This document shows, in pieces, positions 30,761 to 40,352 of a DNA stretch of 64,000 nt. The translations under genes were made by a program, and so were the position numbers. Origin of the DNA: Segatella copri (GTDB lineage: Bacteria > Bacteroidota > Bacteroidia > Bacteroidales > Bacteroidaceae). The notes beneath the pieces were generated by a model. It worked only from the letters and a program-made list of their open reading frames with translations, did no database searches and was not told the DNA's origin. The DNA lies in contig NZ_NMPZ01000001.1 in NCBI RefSeq assembly GCF_002224675.1, positions 372,001-436,000 of the forward strand. The letters are read 5' to 3'. How positions within the stretch are numbered: the stretch's first letter is position 1; every line of letters starts with the position of its first letter.

Positions 30761-32122
30761 ATGAGAAAAAAATTATATTTATACACATTATATTCGCTGT
30801 TTTTGCTTGCCAGTTGCGCTGACAAGAAACCGCAACAGGAACTCACTCCCTGGGGAACTCCCGTGGGCGAAGTGGAGTCTATGGACGGTTCTGACGAAGA
30901 GGAATCTGACGAAAACGCAGCAGATGGCAATGCTGGCGCTCAGGCTCAGCAACGGGGTTTGTCGCTGTCGGATATCCAGGACAATGGCGAGCTGATCATG
31001 CTTACAGTGAATGGTCCTACCACCTATTATGATTACCACAACCACGGAATGGGTCTGCAGTACCTGCTCTGCGAGAAGTTTGCCCAGCAGATTGGTGTAT
31101 CGTTGAGAGTGGAGGAATGCAAGGACACTACCGAGATGATTCAGAAACTCCAGAAGGGAGAAGGCGACATCATCGCCGTTCCCCTGCCCCGTCATATATT
31201 AAAAGGTGAAAAGTCATCGGCAGGAAAGAACAAAACGGCTGCAAAATCGGTTTCCGGAGATAGCAAGACTATCAATCTACTTTTCTGCGGCGTAACACCT
31301 GATAAAGGCAAGACGCAGTGGGCGGTAGTTGGCGGCAACAAGAGTCTCGCCGACACCCTGAACGGATGGTTCAAGCCAAAACTGATAGCCGAGGTAAAGA
31401 AGGAAGAGTCCTTCCTGCTCTCTACGGCAAGCATCCGCCGACATGTCTATTCTCCTTTCCTCAACCGTTCCAAGGGAGTCATCTCCCGCTACGACCATCT
31501 CTTTATGAGATACAGCGGAACGGCACGTATGGACTGGCGCCTGATGGCTGCACAGTGTTACCAGGAGAGTTGCTTCGACCCGAATGCCAAATCATGGGCT
31601 GGTGCCTGCGGACTGATGCAGATCATGCCATCTACCGCTGCCCACCTGGGATTACCGATGAGTGCCATCCACGATGCAGAGGCGAATGTGGCAGCAGCAG
31701 CCAGATACATGGCAGAACTCCAGGGACATTTCTCGGATGTAGGCGATCCGGCACAGCGTGCGCTCTTCGCCCTGGCTGCCTATAATGGTGGTTTCCACCA
31801 TATCCGTGATGCAATGGCACTGACCAGGAAACATGGTGGCAACCCACAGAACTGGGGACATGTAAGAGAATACGTGCTGCGCCTTACCCAACCCGCCTAT
31901 TATGGCGACCCTGTGGTGAAATATGGTTATATGCGAGGTACAGAGACGGCAGATTATGTAGATAGAATCCGTGCCCGCTGGAGCGAGTACTGCGGTGGAG
32001 CCAGCTTCCACGAGAGCTATCGGGGCGGCAGCCGTGGTCCGCACATCGGAAGAGGTGCCGACTCCTTCAATGGAGCACCGGTAAAATCAAAGAGAAACTA
32101 TCAAAGGAAATACCATATATAA
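30761..32122 (+). CDS. MltF-like membrane-bound lytic transglycosylase (lipoprotein)
   Basis: 453 residues from MRKKLYLYTLYS. The lipobox LASC places the lipidated cysteine at about residue 21. Residues 75-240 resemble a periplasmic binding-protein domain (ELIMLTVNGPTTYYDYHNHG, GDIIAVPL). Residues 255-410 form the SLT lysozyme-like domain: AAQCYQESCFDP with catalytic Glu269, then GLMQIMPSTA and AAYNGG. This domain order is that of MltF, which cuts peptidoglycan glycans to 1,6-anhydro ends. Lipidation anchors it to a membrane face in the envelope. A start 51 bases upstream would lie before the promoter. Confidence 0.92.
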   Translation: MRKKLYLYTLYSLFLLASCADKKPQQELTPWGTPVGEVESMDGSDEEESDENAADGNAGAQAQQRGLSLSDIQDNGELIMLTVNGPTTYYDYHNHGMGLQYLLCEKFAQQIGVSLRVEECKDTTEMIQKLQKGEGDIIAVPLPRHILKGEKSSAGKNKTAAKSVSGDSKTINLLFCGVTPDKGKTQWAVVGGNKSLADTLNGWFKPKLIAEVKKEESFLLSTASIRRHVYSPFLNRSKGVISRYDHLFMRYSGTARMDWRLMAAQCYQESCFDPNAKSWAGACGLMQIMPSTAAHLGLPMSAIHDAEANVAAAARYMAELQGHFSDVGDPAQRALFALAAYNGGFHHIRDAMALTRKHGGNPQNWGHVREYVLRLTQPAYYGDPVVKYGYMRGTETADYVDRIRARWSEYCGGASFHESYRGGSRGPHIGRGADSFNGAPVKSKRNYQRKYHI

Positions 32123-32144
32123 AATATGATATAGATTGATCCCA

Positions 32145-32270
32145 CACGGGCTGAAAGCCCAGAAGCACCTAGCCCAGGGCAACACCCTGGGTAAACATAG
32201 AGTATAACAGAAGCGCCCTGAAAGGGCAAAAGCATTAAATCTACTATGCTTTTGCTCTTTCAGGGCGCTT
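32145..32270. repeat. GCCCTGAAAGGGC-family palindromes acting as terminator
   Basis: A decayed outer unit (32145-32192, ACGGGCTGAAAGCCC then CCCAGGGCAACACCCTGGG) and a near-perfect 24-bp-arm hairpin (32211-32270, AAGCGCCCTGAAAGGGCAAA and mirror). They fill the gap between convergent genes. Confidence 0.85.
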
Positions 32271-32282
32271 TGCCAATTGGAC

Positions 32283-33395
32283 TTACTTACCAAGCACTTC
32301 ATCGAGTAAGGTGTAGAATGCAGGATCCTCACCCACAATGGTCTTCACAATCTTGCCGTCAGGACCGATGACAATCTTAGTTGGGAAGCCCTGAACAGCA
32401 TACTTGTCGAGTACATCGCTACCCTTTGGATTATAGACGTGAATCCATGGCAACTGATGCTTCTCAACGGCAGCCTTCCACTTAGCCTCGGTATCGTTGC
32501 AGTCAACACCCAGGATCTCGAACTTACCCTTATACTTCTCGTAGTACTCCTTCATCTTAGGCATACCCTTGATACACCAGATACACCAGGAACCCCAGAA
32601 GTCGATGACTACATACTTGCCACGAAGGCTGGAAAGAGAGAATGGTTTGCCGTTGATATCATTCAAGGTAAAATCAGGAGCCTCTACACCGGAAGCCTGA
32701 ACCACTTTAGCCTTCTCCTCCATCTCTGCGCGCTTCTTGGCACGTTCGAAAATTGGCTCATAGTATGCCTTCATTCTACCGTTCTTGACGTTATCTGCCA
32801 TCAGACTGATCAAAGTCTCCTTATCCTTGACATCGTCCAGCTCGTCGATGAGAAGAGCGATACATTCCTGATCAGAATGCTGCTTGGCATAAGCAAGAAG
32901 GTCGGCAGCATACTTCTTCTGCAAAGGTTCCATACGCTCATCTACTACTTTTTCGATAGAATCGCGGTTGCTGTCATTCACATTGTCAGAATACCATTTC
33001 CAGAGCGCCTTGATATCCTTGTAAGCCTGACCCTTATACTCATCCATCAAATCCTGTTCCTGATAGAATTTACCTCCCTTGATATCGACACCCCCAGTGA
33101 AGTTACCCTTCATCTCAATAGTCTCACTCGGAATGGCAAAGACAGGGATGGCACTAAATGCTCCACTCTTGATGACCTTCTGGTCACAGAGATAAACCCA
33201 TTGAGGCTTATCAAAGTTCTTGGAGAACTCAAACTTCTTTTTCTTAACCTCGATGTTTTCCGTCTTTCTTCCAATCATAGCTACCAGAGAATCCGGCAAC
33301 CCCTCTACGTTACCCTTGATCTGAAAGGTTCCGCTCTGAGCCATCGCTGCTGCAGATGCCAGCATCATAGCAGCTGTAAAAATCATTTTCTTCAT
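32283..33395 (-). CDS. TlpA-like thiol-disulfide protein with N-terminal DUF4369 domain
   Basis: 370 residues with a signal peptide ending SAAAMAQ. Residues 22-130 match the beta-rich DUF4369 style (FQIKGNVEGLPDSLV), 130-235 is helical, and the thioredoxin fold starts at VEAPDFTLNDINGKPFSL. The redox pair is Cys271-Cys274 in WGSWCIWCIKGMP. FPTKIVIGPDG holds the cis-proline. Such proteins keep periplasmic thiols reduced, for example in cytochrome c or sulfatase maturation; the partner is unknown. Confidence 0.9.
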   Translation of the reverse strand: MKKMIFTAAMMLASAAAMAQSGTFQIKGNVEGLPDSLVAMIGRKTENIEVKKKKFEFSKNFDKPQWVYLCDQKVIKSGAFSAIPVFAIPSETIEMKGNFTGGVDIKGGKFYQEQDLMDEYKGQAYKDIKALWKWYSDNVNDSNRDSIEKVVDERMEPLQKKYAADLLAYAKQHSDQECIALLIDELDDVKDKETLISLMADNVKNGRMKAYYEPIFERAKKRAEMEEKAKVVQASGVEAPDFTLNDINGKPFSLSSLRGKYVVIDFWGSWCIWCIKGMPKMKEYYEKYKGKFEILGVDCNDTEAKWKAAVEKHQLPWIHVYNPKGSDVLDKYAVQGFPTKIVIGPDGKIVKTIVGEDPAFYTLLDEVLGK

Positions 33396-33465
33396 TTTGA
33401 ATTATGTTTTATCTTTTATATTTCCACATTAACTTTTATTCATACCTTATTATATAAGGCATTCT

Positions 33466-34119
33466 TTATTCCTCATACTCCGTGGTATCCTCGATACCCG
33501 CCTCAGCCAGTGCCTCCTTGCGTTCCACGCAGGTACCGCATTTTCCGCAGTGCTTCTCACCACCCTTGTAGCAGCTCCAGGTCTCGGCATAGTCAATGCC
33601 CAGTTTCTTGCCGATAGCTGCAATCTCACCCTTGGTGATGTTGGTATAAGGAGCCACCACGCGAACATCTACGAAGGTGCCAGCCTCGGCAGCCTCATCG
33701 ATTGCCTTGATAAATTCAGGGCGACAATCCGGATAGATAGTGTGGTCGCCGCCGTGATTGGCGATGAGCACCTTCTTCAGATTGTTGCTCTCAGCGATAC
33801 CGATGGCGATACTCAGCATGATACCATTACGGAAAGGCACCACGGTAGATTTCATATTGTCATCGGCATAATGTCCCTCAGGGATGGCATCGGCACCTTC
33901 CAGGAGAGAGCTCTTGAAATACTGATGCATGAATCCCAGATCAATGGTGATATGCTTGATGCCCAGTCGCTCGCAGTGCATCTTGGCGAAAGGAATCTCA
34001 CGCTCGTTGTGATTGCTTCCATAGTTGAAACTGATACCCAGGGCTATCTCGTCCTTCTTGTCATAGAGCAGGGTAATACTGTCCATACCGCCGCTCACAA
34101 TAATTACTGAATCCTTCAT
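33466..34119 (-). CDS. queC: 7-cyano-7-deazaguanine synthase
   Basis: 217 residues. QueC turns 7-carboxy-7-deazaguanine into preQ0 using ATP and ammonia, a step of queuosine synthesis. VSGGMDSIT (about 8-16) is the PP-loop for ATP. The zinc site is in the last 30 residues: SCYKGGEKHCGKCGTCVER, with the four cysteines in the family spacing. It lies 97 bases behind radA on the same strand; no other queuosine gene is in the window. Confidence 0.96.
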   Translation of the reverse strand: MKDSVIIVSGGMDSITLLYDKKDEIALGISFNYGSNHNEREIPFAKMHCERLGIKHITIDLGFMHQYFKSSLLEGADAIPEGHYADDNMKSTVVPFRNGIMLSIAIGIAESNNLKKVLIANHGGDHTIYPDCRPEFIKAIDEAAEAGTFVDVRVVAPYTNITKGEIAAIGKKLGIDYAETWSCYKGGEKHCGKCGTCVERKEALAEAGIEDTTEYEE

Positions 34120-34216
34120 TTATTTTGAACTTTTTATTTTAAAGTCAGATTATACAATATTTATAAAGTCAGATATACACTAAAATCTGCGTAATCAGAG
34201 AAATCTGCGTGAGATT
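34120..34216. repeat. Short direct repeats between radA and queC
   Basis: AAAGTCAGAT occurs at about 34140 and 34164, and AAATCTGCGT at about 34182 and 34200. No gene or clear terminator is present. Confidence 0.45.
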
Positions 34217-35701
34217 TTACCCGAACAAGCAGCGAAACGCCTCTTCCACCTTCCTTACGGGATGAATCTCTATCTGATACTTCTTATGGTCGAAACCATG
34301 ATAATTATACTTCGGAATGATGATATGCTGGAATCCGAGCTTCTCTGCCTCAGCGATGCGCTGCTCGATACGGCTCACCGGACGAACCTCGCCACTGAGT
34401 CCTACCTCGCCACACATACACCAGCCCTGGTCTATCGCTGTATCTACATTGCTGCTCAATACCGCAGCCAGCACACTCAGGTCCATCGCAGGGTCCGTCA
34501 CTCGCAAGCCTCCCGCAATGTTCAGGAACACATCCTTCGCCATCAACTTGAAGCCCACTCGCTTCTCCATCACTGCAAGGAGCATATTCAGTCTTCGCTG
34601 ATCGAAACCCGTTGCCGAGCGCTGGGGAGTTCCGTATGCCGCCGTGCTCACCAGAGCCTGCGTCTCCACCAGGAACGGGCGCACACCCTCAATGGCAGCA
34701 CTGATGGCAACACCCGACAGTCCGTCGTGATCTTCCGTAAGGAGCAGTTCCGACGGATTGCTCACCTGTCTCAATCCTCCCTGCAGCATCTCGTAGATGC
34801 CGAGTTCCGAAGTGCTTCCGAATCGGTTCTTGATGCTTCGCAGGATGCGGTACATATAATGTTGATCACCCTCAAACTGGATGACGGTATCCACAATATG
34901 CTCCAGGATCTTCGGACCAGCCAGGGTTCCCTCCTTATTAATATGTCCGATCAGGATAACAGGGATACCGCTGGTCTTGGCAAATCTCAGGAGCGATGCT
35001 GCGCATTCACGCACCTGGGATACTGAACCAGGAGAACTATCCACACTCTCTGTAGCAATTGTTTGGATAGAATCGATAACTATCAGTTCTGGAGCCACTT
35101 GCTGAATATGGGAAAAGATTTTCTCTAACTGTGTTTCACAGAGAATCGTAATATGACCGAAGGCATTCTCCGGTGGAATTCCATCTGCCGAAACAGCATC
35201 TCCAGTTGAACCATTCTTCAGCATAGCCTGTCCCTTCGCCAGTCTGTCAGCTCTCAGCTTAATCTGATGGGCACTCTCCTCACCGCTCACATACAGCACC
35301 CTTCTATGTTTCATATTCAGGATGGTCTGCAGCGTAAGGGTACTCTTTCCGATGCCCGGTTCACCGCCCAGCAGGGTGATGCTTCCCGGCACCATACCGC
35401 CACCCAGTACGCGGTTCAGCTCCTCGTCCATCATATCGATACGCGGCTCATCCACAGCCGAAATATCCTTCAGATTCATCGGCTTGGCATCTGCGTCGGA
35501 GTGTTGTCCACCAAACATGGTAGCAGCCCCGCCATGCCTCATGGTCATGCCAGCGCTTTTAGCCGCCTGCGATCCCGAATCAGCCGCAATGCGTATCTCC
35601 TTAAAAGTATTCCATTGTCCGCAGCTAGGGCATTTACCCATCCACTTGGCACTTTCCTGCCCGCAGTTGCTGCAAACATATGCTATCTTATCTTTTGCCA
35701 T
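34217..35701 (-). CDS. radA: DNA repair protein RadA
   Basis: 494 residues from MAKDKIAYVCSNCGQ; a start 7 codons upstream overlaps the -7 box. The zinc finger is Cys10, Cys13, Cys24 and Cys27. The RecA-like ATPase has Walker A GGEPGIGKST (about 111-120), and the RadA-specific KNRFGSTSELGIYEM follows. The C-terminal third is the Lon-protease-like domain. RadA is a hexameric helicase that extends recombination branches. Confidence 0.96.
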   Translation of the reverse strand: MAKDKIAYVCSNCGQESAKWMGKCPSCGQWNTFKEIRIAADSGSQAAKSAGMTMRHGGAATMFGGQHSDADAKPMNLKDISAVDEPRIDMMDEELNRVLGGGMVPGSITLLGGEPGIGKSTLTLQTILNMKHRRVLYVSGEESAHQIKLRADRLAKGQAMLKNGSTGDAVSADGIPPENAFGHITILCETQLEKIFSHIQQVAPELIVIDSIQTIATESVDSSPGSVSQVRECAASLLRFAKTSGIPVILIGHINKEGTLAGPKILEHIVDTVIQFEGDQHYMYRILRSIKNRFGSTSELGIYEMLQGGLRQVSNPSELLLTEDHDGLSGVAISAAIEGVRPFLVETQALVSTAAYGTPQRSATGFDQRRLNMLLAVMEKRVGFKLMAKDVFLNIAGGLRVTDPAMDLSVLAAVLSSNVDTAIDQGWCMCGEVGLSGEVRPVSRIEQRIAEAEKLGFQHIIIPKYNYHGFDHKKYQIEIHPVRKVEEAFRCLFG

Positions 35702-35719
35702 AACGATTGAATTTGTCGG

Positions 35720-35727
35720 CAAAGGTA
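35720..35727 (-). promoter_or_regulatory. -7 box of radA
   Basis: TACCTTTG on the minus strand, 18 bases before the ATG. Confidence 0.65.
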
Positions 35728-35851
35728 CAGTTTTTTTTCTTTAAACACTAAAAAAGTAACCATTTTTACATTTTATAACCATCGTTTTGCAAAGTAGATA
35801 TGGCAAAAAAGCTTATCTACCACAAAAAATCTTTAAATCGTAGCAGAAAGA

Positions 35852-35883
35852 TTTGGTAGTACCGATTATTTTTGTTACTTTTG
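35852..35883 (+). promoter_or_regulatory. Promoter of pgk
   Basis: TTTG (35852-35855), 20 bases, TACTTTTG (35876-35883). Confidence 0.8.
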
Positions 35884-35974
35884 CCTACGGAAAGAGTTTG
35901 TTACGACCCGACACCACTCCTATTTTTATATAGTATGCACATAGGAGCCTGATAAGCTCACTAGTCGTAGGGCA
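35883..35974 (+). ncRNA. Structured 5' leader of pgk
   Basis: GCCTACG (35883-35889) can pair with CGTAGGGC (35966-35973, one bulge), enclosing a second stem CTCCTAT (35917-35923) with ATAGGAG (35941-35947). The leader between promoter and start is about 145 nt, long for a house-keeping gene here. It does not match a riboswitch class I know. Confidence 0.4.
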
Positions 35975-36035
35975 AAGGTCGTTTCAGCAGTAAACAGGGT
36001 TAATAACATAATACTAATATAAAAATTTAGGTAAA

Positions 36036-37283
36036 ATGAAAATTGAGAATTTTAACTTTGCTGGTCACAAGGCAATCGTACGCGTTGATTTCAACGTGCC
36101 ATTGGATGAGAATGGTAATGTAACAGACGACACTCGTATCCGCGGTGCCCTCCCTACTTTGAAGAAGGTACTCGCAGACGGTGGTGCGCTCATCATGATG
36201 AGCCACATGGGTAAGCCAAAGGGCAAGGTTAAGCCAGAGCTTTCACTCTCTCAGATTGTTAAGAACGTATCAGACGCTCTCGGTGTAGAGGTTAAGTTTG
36301 CTAAGGACTGCGGTAACGCTGATGCTGAGGCTGCTGCCTTGAAGCCAGGTGAGGCTCTCTTGCTCGAGAACCTTCGTTTCTATCCTGAAGAGGAAGGCAA
36401 GCCAGTAGGTGTAGAGAAGGGTACTCCTGAGTTCGACGCTGCTAAGGCTGAGATGAAGGAGCGTCAGAAGAAGTTCGCTGCTAAGTTGGCTTCTTACGCT
36501 GACGTATATGTAATGGACGCATTCGGTACAGCTCACCGCAAGCACGCTTCTACAGCTGTCATCGCAGATTCTTTCGACAAGGATCACAAGATGCTCGGTT
36601 TCCTGATGGAGAAAGAGGTAAAGGCTGTTGACGCAGTTCTCGGCAACATCAAGCGCCCATTCACAGCTATCATGGGTGGTTCTAAGGTTTCTACCAAGAT
36701 CGGTATCATCGAGAACTTGTTGACTAAGGTTGACAACCTGATTCTCTGCGGTGGTATGACTTATACATTCTCTAAGGCTCTCGGTGGCAAGATCGGTATG
36801 TCTATCTGCGAGGATGACAAGCTCGATGTAGCTCTCGACGTAATCAAGAAGGCTAAGGAGAACGGTGTAAACCTCGTACTCGGCACAGACTCTATCTGCG
36901 GTGACGACTTCAAGAACGACTGCAATACCCAGGTTTGCCCATCTAACAACATCCCTGACGGCTGGGAGGGTATGGACGCAGGTCCTGAGACTCGCAAGGC
37001 TTTCGCTGCAGCTATCAAGGGTGCTAAGACAATCCTCTGGAATGGTCCTGCAGGTGTATTCGAGTTCGACAACTTCGCTGGTGGTTCTAAGGCTATCGCT
37101 GACGCAATCGCTGAGGCTACCAAGGAAGGTGCATTCTCACTCATCGGTGGTGGCGACTCTGTAGCTTGTATCAACAAGTTCGGTTTGGCAGATCAGGTAT
37201 CTTATATCTCTACAGGTGGTGGTGCTCTCCTCGAGGCTATCGAGGGTAAGGTATTGCCAGGTGTAGCAGCTATTGAGAAGTAA
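36036..37283 (+). CDS. pgk: Phosphoglycerate kinase
   Basis: 415 residues. It makes ATP from 1,3-bisphosphoglycerate in glycolysis. [20 protein letters not shown] (about 18-37) and SHMGKPKGK (about 57-65) are the substrate site; [11 protein letters not shown] is the family's mid motif; [14 protein letters not shown] (about 369-382) binds the nucleotide. The codon choice (GCT, GGT, AAG) is strongly biased, as for very abundant proteins. A hairpin terminator follows. Confidence 0.98.
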   Translation: MKIENFNFAGHKAIVRVDFNVPLDENGNVTDDTRIRGALPTLKKVLADGGALIMMSHMGKPKGKVKPELSLSQIVKNVSDALGVEVKFAKDCGNADAEAAALKPGEALLLENLRFYPEEEGKPVGVEKGTPEFDAAKAEMKERQKKFAAKLASYADVYVMDAFGTAHRKHASTAVIADSFDKDHKMLGFLMEKEVKAVDAVLGNIKRPFTAIMGGSKVSTKIGIIENLLTKVDNLILCGGMTYTFSKALGGKIGMSICEDDKLDVALDVIKKAKENGVNLVLGTDSICGDDFKNDCNTQVCPSNNIPDGWEGMDAGPETRKAFAAAIKGAKTILWNGPAGVFEFDNFAGGSKAIADAIAEATKEGAFSLIGGGDSVACINKFGLADQVSYISTGGGALLEAIEGKVLPGVAAIEK

Positions 37284-37302
37284 TCAATAGGTTTCTATAT
37301 AA

Positions 37303-37348
37303 ATTGAGTTCGGGGGCATCCCATCCGTGGATGTCCTCGAATTTTTCA
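37303..37348 (+). terminator. Terminator of pgk
   Basis: TTCGGGGGCATCC pairs (with G-T pairs) with GGATGTCCTCGAA around 7 bases, followed by TTTTT. Confidence 0.85.
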
Positions 37349-37433
37349 ATATAAGATACCCTGCCTTAATAATCACGATACAGTATTCCCTTTATTCAAT
37401 ATATTATTAAAACCGAAAATTTAAAAGAAATTA

Positions 37434-39128
37434 ATGGATTGGATTATTAATCTTTTCACCAACACAGAGTCGGTGGCTCACATCGCCCTACTCTACGCAA
37501 TCGTGATTGCGGTTGGTGTGTATCTGGGAAAGATCAAGATCGGTGGCATCTCGCTGGGTGTTACCTTCGTGCTCTTCGCAGGTATCCTGGCCGGCCACGT
37601 GGGCTTCACGGGCCCTAAGGAAATCCTTACCTTCGTGCAAGACTTCGGATTGATACTCTTTGTCTTCATGATTGGTATGCAGGTGGGTCCTGGCTTCTTC
37701 GAGAGTTTCAAGAAAGGTGGTGTGACGCTGAACTTGCTTTCTGCCACAGCTATCCTGCTCAACATCCTCGTGATGTTCGGATGCTATTACCTCTTCTTCG
37801 ACACCAGCAACCCACAGAACCTGCCTATGATGGTGGGTACCCTCTATGGTGCGGTTACCAACACCCCAGGTCTTGGTGCTGCCAACGAGGCATTGCTCAG
37901 TGTTTTCCCTAACGGTGCTCCTAGCATCGCCAACGGTTATGCCTGTGCCTATCCTCTGGGTGTGGTTGGAATCATCGGTGCTACCATCCTCATCAAGTAC
38001 ATCACCCGCGTAGATATGGCTGCAGAAGAAGAGCAGCTCAACGAGGAGGAGGCTGCCAACCCTCATGCAAAACCTCACAATATGCACCTGCGCGTGGAGA
38101 ATGCCTACATCGCAGGTAGAACGCTGAGAGAGGTTTCAGAGTTCCTGAATCGAGACATCGTCTGCTCAAGACTCCTCCACAACGGAGAAGTGAGCATCCC
38201 TAACAGCAAGACAACATTTGAGGTAGGCGACGAGCTGCTCGTGGTTTGTGCTGAGGCTGATGCAGAGGCCATCAAGGCTTTCATCGGTCCTGAGATTGAT
38301 GCAGAGTGGGACCGCGAGAAGGATGAGGTTCAGCATTTCGTATCCAGAAGAATCATTGTTACCCGTCCTGAGATGAACGGCAAGACCCTTGGTAAGATGC
38401 ACTTCTCCAGTGTATATGGTGTGAACGTGACCCGTATTTCCCGTCAGGGTATGGATCTCTTCGCAGGCCGTAACCACCACTTCCATGTGGGCGACCGCGT
38501 GATGGTAGTAGGTCCTGAGGAGAATGTAAACCGTGTGGCTGAAATCATGGGTAACTCTGTAAAGCGCCTCGATGCGCCTAACATCGCTACCATCTTCATC
38601 GGTATCATGGTAGGTATCATCTTCGGTTCTCTCCCATTCGCTATCCCTGGCATGCCAGTGCCATTGAAGCTGGGTATCGCAGGTGGTCCGCTCATCATCG
38701 CCATCCTCATCGGCCGTTTCGGTTATCGCATGAAACTGGTTACCTATACCACTACCTCAGCCAACATGATGCTGCGAGAGATAGGACTGGTACTCTTCCT
38801 GGCGAGTGTGGGAATCAAGGCTGGTGCCGGATTCTGGGACACAGTGGTTCAGGGCGACGGATTGAAGTATGTGGGATGCGGTTTCCTCATCACCATCATT
38901 CCTATCCTCATCGTGGGTACCATCGCCAGATTGAAGTTCAAATTCAATTACTTCACCATCATGGGTATGCTTGCCGGTACTTATACCGACCCTCCTGCAC
39001 TGGCTTACGCCAACGCATCCTGCTCTAAGGAGGCTCCAGCCGTAGGTTACTCTACCGTATATCCATTGAGTATGTTCCTCCGTATCTTTACAGCCCAGAT
39101 CGTGGTGCTGTTCTTCTGCGGAGCATAA
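37434..39128 (+). CDS. AspT/YidE/YbjL family transporter with two TrkA-C domains
   Basis: 564 residues. Two similar five-helix membrane halves (about 1-185 and 385-564) flank a cytoplasmic part with two RCK_C/TrkA-C domains (about 210-290 and 300-375). Both halves carry the family's glycine-rich motifs: [20 protein letters not shown] in the first and [18 protein letters not shown] in the second. AspT swaps aspartate for alanine; for this branch the substrate is not known. It is a single gene between two terminators. Confidence 0.88.
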   Translation: MDWIINLFTNTESVAHIALLYAIVIAVGVYLGKIKIGGISLGVTFVLFAGILAGHVGFTGPKEILTFVQDFGLILFVFMIGMQVGPGFFESFKKGGVTLNLLSATAILLNILVMFGCYYLFFDTSNPQNLPMMVGTLYGAVTNTPGLGAANEALLSVFPNGAPSIANGYACAYPLGVVGIIGATILIKYITRVDMAAEEEQLNEEEAANPHAKPHNMHLRVENAYIAGRTLREVSEFLNRDIVCSRLLHNGEVSIPNSKTTFEVGDELLVVCAEADAEAIKAFIGPEIDAEWDREKDEVQHFVSRRIIVTRPEMNGKTLGKMHFSSVYGVNVTRISRQGMDLFAGRNHHFHVGDRVMVVGPEENVNRVAEIMGNSVKRLDAPNIATIFIGIMVGIIFGSLPFAIPGMPVPLKLGIAGGPLIIAILIGRFGYRMKLVTYTTTSANMMLREIGLVLFLASVGIKAGAGFWDTVVQGDGLKYVGCGFLITIIPILIVGTIARLKFKFNYFTIMGMLAGTYTDPPALAYANASCSKEAPAVGYSTVYPLSMFLRIFTAQIVVLFFCGA

Positions 39129-39178
39129 ACGCTTACAAAAGTTAACAAAACAACTAGTAATAGTTATAAATTATAAAA

Positions 39179-39214
39179 GAGGTGCACAAAGATAAAAATT
39201 TGTGCACCTTTTTT
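39179..39214 (+). terminator. Terminator of the AspT-like gene
   Basis: GGTGCACAAA pairs perfectly with TTTGTGCACC around 8 bases, followed by TTTTTT. Confidence 0.9.
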
Positions 39215-39237
39215 GTTGCCTTTTCACAAATTATTCG

Positions 39238-39245
39238 TAACTTTG
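39238..39245 (+). promoter_or_regulatory. -7 box of the decarboxylase operon
   Basis: TAACTTTG, 70 bases before the first gene. Confidence 0.55.
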
Positions 39246-39315
39246 ACGCATTAAAACAACAGACAAGAAAACCTAATGTGATTTTCTTAAAAATGAAAAC
39301 TTCTAAAACGTTGAT

Positions 39316-40344
39316 ATGCGTATGAAGAAATTGGGATTTTTGATAACCATGCTAGTCATCGCATCCTTGCCCGCCTGGAGCCAGGGAGCCAAGAGCATCC
39401 GTATTACGGAGGTGATGACCCACAACCGTACCAACCTCGTAGATGAGTACGGTCAGCACAAACCATGGGTGGAATTGAGCAATTCCTCCTTTACCACGTA
39501 TAACGTACGTGGTATGTTCCTAACCACCGACCGACGGGTTCTCAACAAGAATCTTTCGCCCGAAGCACGCCGACAACTGATGTGCCCCTTGCCGAACAAC
39601 GAGCCCCGAACCACACTGGGCGGCAAGAAAAGCATCGTCATCTTCGACAGCAGTTCCTGGTACAAGGACGGCTGGAACGGGCAGTTCTGGAAGGCAAAGG
39701 ATTCTTCCAACACAGGTCCTTTCCACCTCAATCTGATTCTACAGGAAAAGAAGCCCAACTGGATAGCCCTCTATGACGGAAATGCCGTGGACTTGATAGA
39801 CTCCGTAAGCGTGCCTGTATTGGCAGCCGATGAAAGCTATGAATTGAGCCAGGATTTCAAGATATGGGAGAAAGCCATAGCTGGAGCCATCACCCCGGGC
39901 TATCTGCCACAACACGTAGGTCTGAGCAAGGCACAGCTTCTGAAGAAGCAGGATCCATACGGCATCGGCATCTCCGTGCTTTCAATGGGCATCGTATTCT
40001 CATGTCTCGCCCTCCTCTTCGTCGTATTCTGGGCATTCGGAGCCTACATGAAACACAAGCAGCGCATCGCCCGTGCCACCGAGAAGCATGCCACCTTATT
40101 ATATAAGACCGGCAAGAAGACCATTGAGGTAACGCAAGACCTGAGTCATAAGACCAACATAATCTTGAAAGATGGTCTGAAGACCAAGGGTATCGACAAG
40201 GAAATCTACATGGCGGTCATCTCGCTCGCCCTCAAGGAATACCTGGAGGATGTGCATGATGTAGAATCCGGCATCATTACCATCAAGCCTAAACAGACAA
40301 GATGGAATGCTCCGAAATTCAATAATATCAATAATTCTAAATAA
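39316..40344 (+). CDS. OadG-like sodium-pump decarboxylase gamma/delta subunit with exported lamin-tail-like domain
   Basis: 342 residues. A signal-like N-terminus (ending PAWSQ, about 22) is followed by a 170-residue domain opening IRITEVMTHNRTNLVDEYGQ then HKPWVELSN, the pattern of lamin-tail (LTD) domains. A single transmembrane helix (about 217-243) follows, then a cytoplasmic part like OadG (about 244-342). Ordinary OadG is about 85 residues with one helix, so the outside domain is the extra part. The two genes behind it (biotin carrier and beta subunit) fix its role as the small anchoring subunit of a Na+-translocating decarboxylase. ATG 39322 is an alternative start. Confidence 0.75.
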   Translation: MRMKKLGFLITMLVIASLPAWSQGAKSIRITEVMTHNRTNLVDEYGQHKPWVELSNSSFTTYNVRGMFLTTDRRVLNKNLSPEARRQLMCPLPNNEPRTTLGGKKSIVIFDSSSWYKDGWNGQFWKAKDSSNTGPFHLNLILQEKKPNWIALYDGNAVDLIDSVSVPVLAADESYELSQDFKIWEKAIAGAITPGYLPQHVGLSKAQLLKKQDPYGIGISVLSMGIVFSCLALLFVVFWAFGAYMKHKQRIARATEKHATLLYKTGKKTIEVTQDLSHKTNIILKDGLKTKGIDKEIYMAVISLALKEYLEDVHDVESGIITIKPKQTRWNAPKFNNINNSK

Positions 40345-40352
40345 CAGAAACT

